The notes under the pieces were generated by a model. The model did not search any database and was not told the origin of the DNA. It was given only the letters and a program-made list of their open reading frames with translations. The position numbers and the translations under genes are program-made. From assembly GCA_020850025.1 (NCBI GenBank), contig JADZFI010000103.1, forward strand, positions 1 to 9,341: 9,341 nt of DNA, read 5' to 3'. The DNA comes from Saprospiraceae bacterium. Its GTDB lineage: Bacteria; Bacteroidota; Bacteroidia; Chitinophagales; Saprospiraceae. This document shows positions 5,717 to 9,341 of this stretch, one piece after another. Every line of letters starts with the position of its first letter. Positions within the stretch are counted from its first letter, which is position 1.

Positions 5717-7288
5717 TCAATTCACTACCAAATGCTTCGTCACCATCTTGCCATTCACTTTTACCTGATAAAAGTAATGGCCGTTGGGAAGTTCATTCCG
5801 GTTGAACAACACCCGGTGGGTTCCGGAGGGGTAATTGCCCTGAGCCACGGTTTTGAGCTCCCTACCATTCATGTCCACCAGGGTAATCAGCACTTCGCCT
5901 GAATTTTCCATGGTAAAAGTAAAGGTGGTGCTACTATGGAACGGATTCGGATAGTTGCTCACCTGCATGGAGTTGGCGGTATCCACAACTTGTGTGCCCG
6001 AAGATGCTGCTTTGAAAATGGGCAAAATCGGGAATTCCTGTCCTAAAATATCCTCCGGATTGGCTACCCCAAACCAGTCTTTCAACGCACTGGCATAAAC
6101 CGAACGGAAATCATGTTGCATCGGGACGTCATAGGAAATCGATTGATTGTCGGGTATTTCCGGATTATCGCCAATAATGCCCGGAATAACCTCCTTGCCG
6201 AAAACAAACAAGGGAGCTGCAGCGCCATGGTCCGTACCCACACTGGCATTGGATCCTATAGTACGACCAAATTCGGAGAAGGTCATGCCTGCCACCCGGT
6301 CGTCGATGCCTAAAAGCTTCAGGTCATTTTGGAAAGCGCCAATGGCTTCAGACACAATGCGGAGCAAATTTGCGTGTACGCCCTCTGCATTGCCAAAAGT
6401 GCCGTCTACTTGTTCGCTATGGGTATCAAAACCATCCAGTGACACGATATAGATCGGCGTGGTAAGTCCACCGCTAATCAATTGAGCTACAATCCGCAAT
6501 TGATCCGCCAAGCGATTGTTCTGCGGATAGGCGCCCAAATTTGAGCCCATGGCTGCCGCATTTTTTACCGATTCGTAATACAATTCGGCTTGCAGTGACA
6601 CCAGCCTTAGAAAGGCTAATTCCTGACCGTATGGCGTATTGGGAGTTGGTTCTGGGATATCATTGACAAAGTCATAAAAAATCGAAGGGTCCTGTATACC
6701 CATACCCATCGGAAATGTATTGCCCATCAAAGCCAGGGAAACAAAAGCACCGATCTGGATGGCCAATGGATCAGGGTTGTCAGCATTTGGATAACCGTCG
6801 GGGAACGCAGGGTGCAAATTTTGCAAATAACGGCCCGCCCATCCGGTTTCAAGGATTTGATCCGAATCTGCTCCAGACATCCAAATGTCGGTAGACCGGA
6901 AGTGGGAGTAGTCCTGATTGGGATACCCTACATTTTGCACCACTGAGACTAACCCGTTGTTGTACATGTCGCGCAGGGCGGTCATGCTTGGGTGAAGGCC
7001 ATTTTTTATGGTCCCATTCAGGTTTAAAATTTCATTTTCATTGATCAATACATTGGCCCGATTGAGTGCCAGGTTGTCGTATTGATCCAATGGAATAAAG
7101 GTATTCAGGCCGTCGTTGCCCCCATTGAGCTGGATGAGCACGAGTACCCGATCTTGTTGGTTTCCGCCCTCGGCTAAAGCACGTAGAAACGGTACCTGGG
7201 CCATAGGGTTTAAAGCGTAGCCCTGATGCTGGAAGCTTGCCCAAGCTGCAGCAAGGCCTGTATTGCGGAGAAAACTTCTTCTTTTCAT
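5717..7288 (-). CDS. DUF1501 protein with Tat-like leader and T9SS type A sorting domain
   Basis: A 523-residue exported protein. It begins MKRRSFLRNTGLAAAWASF, a twin-arginine motif (RRSFLR, residues 3-8) followed by a short hydrophobic stretch, so Tat export of a folded protein is likely. The body is DUF1501, a family in the alkaline-phosphatase/sulfatase clan: LIQLNGGNDGLNTFIP (51-66), QNVGYPNQDYSHFRSTDIW (118-136), SLDGFDTHS (283-291), FSEFGRTIGSNAS (337-349), GTDHGAAAPLFVFG (351-364) and HDFRSVYA (392-399). The D/H-rich motifs sit where this clan binds metal. The reaction is unknown. Residues about 442-523 are a T9SS type A tail (SNYPNPFHSST, LVDMNGRELKT, PNGHYFYQVK, ending KHLVVN), implying passage over the outer membrane. 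The DUF1800 gene lies 79 nt upstream on the same strand, the recurrent arrangement for these two families. The ATG at 7288 directly precedes the twin-arginine motif, which fixes the start. Confidence 0.92.
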   Translation of the reverse strand: MKRRSFLRNTGLAAAWASFQHQGYALNPMAQVPFLRALAEGGNQQDRVLVLIQLNGGNDGLNTFIPLDQYDNLALNRANVLINENEILNLNGTIKNGLHPSMTALRDMYNNGLVSVVQNVGYPNQDYSHFRSTDIWMSGADSDQILETGWAGRYLQNLHPAFPDGYPNADNPDPLAIQIGAFVSLALMGNTFPMGMGIQDPSIFYDFVNDIPEPTPNTPYGQELAFLRLVSLQAELYYESVKNAAAMGSNLGAYPQNNRLADQLRIVAQLISGGLTTPIYIVSLDGFDTHSEQVDGTFGNAEGVHANLLRIVSEAIGAFQNDLKLLGIDDRVAGMTFSEFGRTIGSNASVGTDHGAAAPLFVFGKEVIPGIIGDNPEIPDNQSISYDVPMQHDFRSVYASALKDWFGVANPEDILGQEFPILPIFKAASSGTQVVDTANSMQVSNYPNPFHSSTTFTFTMENSGEVLITLVDMNGRELKTVAQGNYPSGTHRVLFNRNELPNGHYFYQVKVNGKMVTKHLVVN

Positions 7289-7367
7289 TTTAATATTTAT
7301 TGTGTATTTGTGGTTTGGAGCTCAGGTGTACGGCTTGGTACTCCATCCTTCCGTGCGCAAATCCCCT

Positions 7368-9158
7368 TTAAATCAATTGATAATCAGCCATTCTCAACAC
7401 CTGCCGGTGCAATAAGGCCAAACGAATCCAAACCGTTTGATAGGCCATTGGATCCGTAGGATTGTTGACCAAGGCATTCCAGGCATCCGTCCAATAATGA
7501 TCGCTGGCTTGACCTGACAATAAGATACTTTTCAAAGCAATCTTTTTCAAGGCAGAAACCGGCATGGGGAACAAAATCGAAAGGGTGTCATCAAGGAGCA
7601 GATTCGGGTCTGAGGGATCCGAAAATTGTGCTGAAAAACCAATTGGGTCAATGACCAGTGTCTCCGTACCAACCGGAACACCTCCGATTAGGTAATCACA
7701 AAGAAAATTTCGGTTTCTTATGGTATCACTGCTTATCCACATCCGATAATAACTGGGCGACTGGCGATAAGCCTGCCAACCAGCTACATTGGGCGGGTCT
7801 CCGGGCAACATTTGTAAAGCGCCGTTGAAATAGTTGAGGCTCAGTCGGACATAATATTGATCGAAAAGTGTTGGGCTTGGGAAACTTAGGTTGTAGTTGC
7901 GCAAAAGCCCTACGGTAAGATCAAGTGGGTTTTTGATTTGGCAACCCTTGTTGGCGGCATCAAAAAAGTGCTCGCTGAGCAACAAAGCGCGCATCACCGG
8001 AAGAATTTCATAATTGTTGTCGCGGAAGATCTGCGCCATGGGTACAATTACATCATTTTCAACTTGTGCGTCAATTTTGTAATACACGAAAAAGCGATAA
8101 ATCTCCCGGCAAATGAACAAGGAAACCTCTTCTTTTTGGAAGATCATGTTCAGCAGCGCATCTAGTTCTGCATTGCCATCGGAGCTTCCAGCTATTTGTG
8201 CGCCGTTATAAAAAGAGGAAAAAACTTTAAAGCCTTGATCATGCAAATTTGGGTAAAAAACCACCTCTCCATTGGCGTCAAATGTCCAACCCGTGAGTAC
8301 TCGAGCGGCCACTACAACATCATCTTCAGAATAGGTTGCAGCGGATTCTTTCCCAACGGTAAACAACTCCTGAAGTTCGCGGGCGTAGTTTTCATCCGGA
8401 GCAACTACATTGTTGAGGTATCCGTTGAGGAAATACAACATGAGCGGATCCAGGGTAACTGCTTTTACAAAGGACTTAAAATTGCCCAGTGAATTTTCCC
8501 GGAGCATTTGGTTGTGCTTATAAGCTGCCTTGCCTCTAAACAAGGCTTCCGTCTTGGTTGCAAAGTGATTGTGCCAAAACAGGGTCATTTTTTCCTGTAT
8601 ATTGGCTTCACTTTCTAACATCAGATTTAGCCACCAACCGCGCCAGCTTTCGATGCGGTACCCTTCTGCATTCACATCGTAGGGTGCGTTGATCCAAGTG
8701 GTACCGGAGGGCACTTCAGGATCAATATAGGTGTTATTAGGATCGTAATTATTGTAATTATTAATCGGCGGAGCAGGAGGCGCTGTGGGAACGGAGAGAA
8801 TGGCATCCACTGCGGCCTCAGCATTTCCGAGCGCCAACATTTGATCCAGTTGTGCTTTTTTTAGCCCAAACGTGGTGCGCCGCAATAGGTGCGCTGCTTC
8901 TACCTTAGTCCATGGCCCCTGGTAAGGATCAAGCCCTCCTTGGAGCGTCATTTCAGTGTTGAACCTATGGTCACCTTCCTGCCCAAAAATATCATCAGGC
9001 AAATCCGGCAAACGTTCAATTTGAACATTTATGCCAAATGGGGAAGGGGAACCCGCATTCACTCCTGCTATCCTAGATTCGGCAGAGGGGAAGGTTTCAG
9101 CGGGTGTATTGGCCATTTTTTTTAAAAATCGCCTGCGGGAAAGTTTGATATCGCCCAT
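7368..9158 (-). CDS. DUF1800 family protein, partner of DUF1501
   Basis: A 596-residue member of DUF1800, a family without known biochemistry. Motifs, counted from the ATG at 9158: HLLRRTTFG (90-98), MTLFWHNHFAT (191-201), DENYARELQELFTVG (255-269, usually NxNYARELxELFTxG), ARVLTGW (285-291), CREIYRFFV (350-358), NPLDL (410-414) and PPNVAGW (455-461). The whole family span appears present. The frame extends to 9218, but the extra residues look non-coding, and MGDIKLSRRRFLKKM is the natural start. SRRRFLKK (7-14) looks like a twin-arginine motif, but the residues after it (MANTPAETFPSAESR) have no hydrophobic core, so it is not a normal Tat signal and no other signal peptide is visible. There is no T9SS tail. 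The DUF1501 gene follows 79 nt downstream and they are probably co-transcribed. A low-complexity Pro/Asn segment lies at about 125-142. Confidence 0.92.
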   Translation of the reverse strand: MGDIKLSRRRFLKKMANTPAETFPSAESRIAGVNAGSPSPFGINVQIERLPDLPDDIFGQEGDHRFNTEMTLQGGLDPYQGPWTKVEAAHLLRRTTFGLKKAQLDQMLALGNAEAAVDAILSVPTAPPAPPINNYNNYDPNNTYIDPEVPSGTTWINAPYDVNAEGYRIESWRGWWLNLMLESEANIQEKMTLFWHNHFATKTEALFRGKAAYKHNQMLRENSLGNFKSFVKAVTLDPLMLYFLNGYLNNVVAPDENYARELQELFTVGKESAATYSEDDVVVAARVLTGWTFDANGEVVFYPNLHDQGFKVFSSFYNGAQIAGSSDGNAELDALLNMIFQKEEVSLFICREIYRFFVYYKIDAQVENDVIVPMAQIFRDNNYEILPVMRALLLSEHFFDAANKGCQIKNPLDLTVGLLRNYNLSFPSPTLFDQYYVRLSLNYFNGALQMLPGDPPNVAGWQAYRQSPSYYRMWISSDTIRNRNFLCDYLIGGVPVGTETLVIDPIGFSAQFSDPSDPNLLLDDTLSILFPMPVSALKKIALKSILLSGQASDHYWTDAWNALVNNPTDPMAYQTVWIRLALLHRQVLRMADYQLI

Positions 9159-9323
9159 ATAAAAACAATAAAAGGGTGAAAAGTGAAAAGTAACCGGTGT
9201 CTGGGAAAGACGTGCCAAGATGCGAAAATGTTACCCCGAAGCATGTTAAATTTTTCGTGTAGAAATTGTAGTAATATTTAATCTATAGCTGAATCAGACG
9301 ATTAAGATTCCGCTTAACCGTGC
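9159..9323. promoter_or_regulatory. AT-rich intergenic region upstream of the DUF1800 gene
   Basis: No gene is visible here. The region should carry the promoter of the DUF1800-DUF1501 unit. The closest -7 resemblance on the minus strand is TACTTTTC (9185-9192, one mismatch to TAnnTTTG), about 27 nt before the ATG, with a TTG 23 nt further upstream, a spacing longer than usual. A weak imperfect stem (9288-9295 with 9306-9313, 7 of 8 pairs, 10-nt loop) lies here but has no T-run, so it is not called a terminator. Confidence 0.25.
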
Positions 9324-9341
9324 TTATTCCGCATCTTCAGC
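9324..9341 (-). CDS. Possible last five codons of an upstream minus-strand gene
   Basis: Read from the right edge on the minus strand, one frame gives A-E-D-A-E followed by TAA. A short acidic tail right before a stop, then an AT-rich intergenic gap, is what the end of an upstream gene would look like. Five codons cannot identify a protein, and the reading could be chance. Confidence 0.25.
   Translation of the reverse strand, partial: AEDAE

Noticed and set aside
8740..8775. AT-rich repeat (ATTATTGTAATTATTAAT) as a regulatory element
   Set aside because: It is explained by the Asn/Tyr-rich coding stretch NNYNNYDPNN in the DUF1800 protein.
9117..9140. Tat signal peptide on the DUF1800 protein (SRRRFLKK)
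   Set aside because: No hydrophobic stretch follows the arginines, so it does not meet the basic layout of a Tat signal; it is treated as an oddity in the findings.
9288..9313. Terminator for a gene entering from the right edge
   Set aside because: The stem is imperfect (7 of 8 pairs), the loop is 10 nt and no T-run follows.

Overview
The window looks like a chromosomal segment of a Bacteroidota bacterium, most likely of the Saprospiria/Chitinophagia type. The signs are two proteins with type IX secretion (T9SS) type A C-terminal sorting domains, a DUF4407 gene start, a stand-alone heptose-7-phosphate kinase instead of a fused HldE, a DUF1800/DUF1501 pair, and a Bacteroidota-style -7 promoter box (TATCTTTG) ahead of accD. 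No Shine-Dalgarno-like sequence was needed to decide any start. The assignment rests on protein families read by eye, with no database search. I see no tRNA, rRNA, CRISPR array, insertion sequence or phage gene.

Layout. (1) Positions 1-97, minus strand: the first 32 codons of a DUF4407 membrane-protein gene that runs off the left edge. (2) Positions 253-3236, plus strand: a metallo-beta-lactamase-fold hydrolase, a PfkB-type D-glycero-beta-D-manno-heptose-7-phosphate kinase 4 nt later, and a secreted choice-of-anchor-J-like protein with a T9SS tail. (3) Positions 3239-5597, minus strand: accD, a GNAT acetyltransferase and an N-terminal fragment of the transcription-repair coupling factor Mfd, each overlapping the next by 4 nt. 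This unit converges on the T9SS gene with 2 nt between the two stop codons. (4) Positions 5717-9158, minus strand: a DUF1800 gene followed by a DUF1501 gene. The DUF1501 protein has a twin-arginine leader and a T9SS tail. (5) Positions 9159-9341: an intergenic stretch and, at the very edge, possibly the last five codons of another minus-strand gene.

How the genes fit together. The heptose kinase feeds LPS inner-core synthesis, AccD feeds fatty-acid and hence membrane synthesis, and the T9SS proteins are expected on or outside the outer membrane, so the region leans towards the cell envelope. The DUF1800/DUF1501 pair is a recurrent but functionally uncharacterised exported two-gene system and is the nearest thing here to an undescribed system. 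The main anomaly is the Mfd fragment. Its homology runs up to its stop codon, yet the domains for RNA polymerase binding and DNA translocation are absent and there is no room for them downstream.
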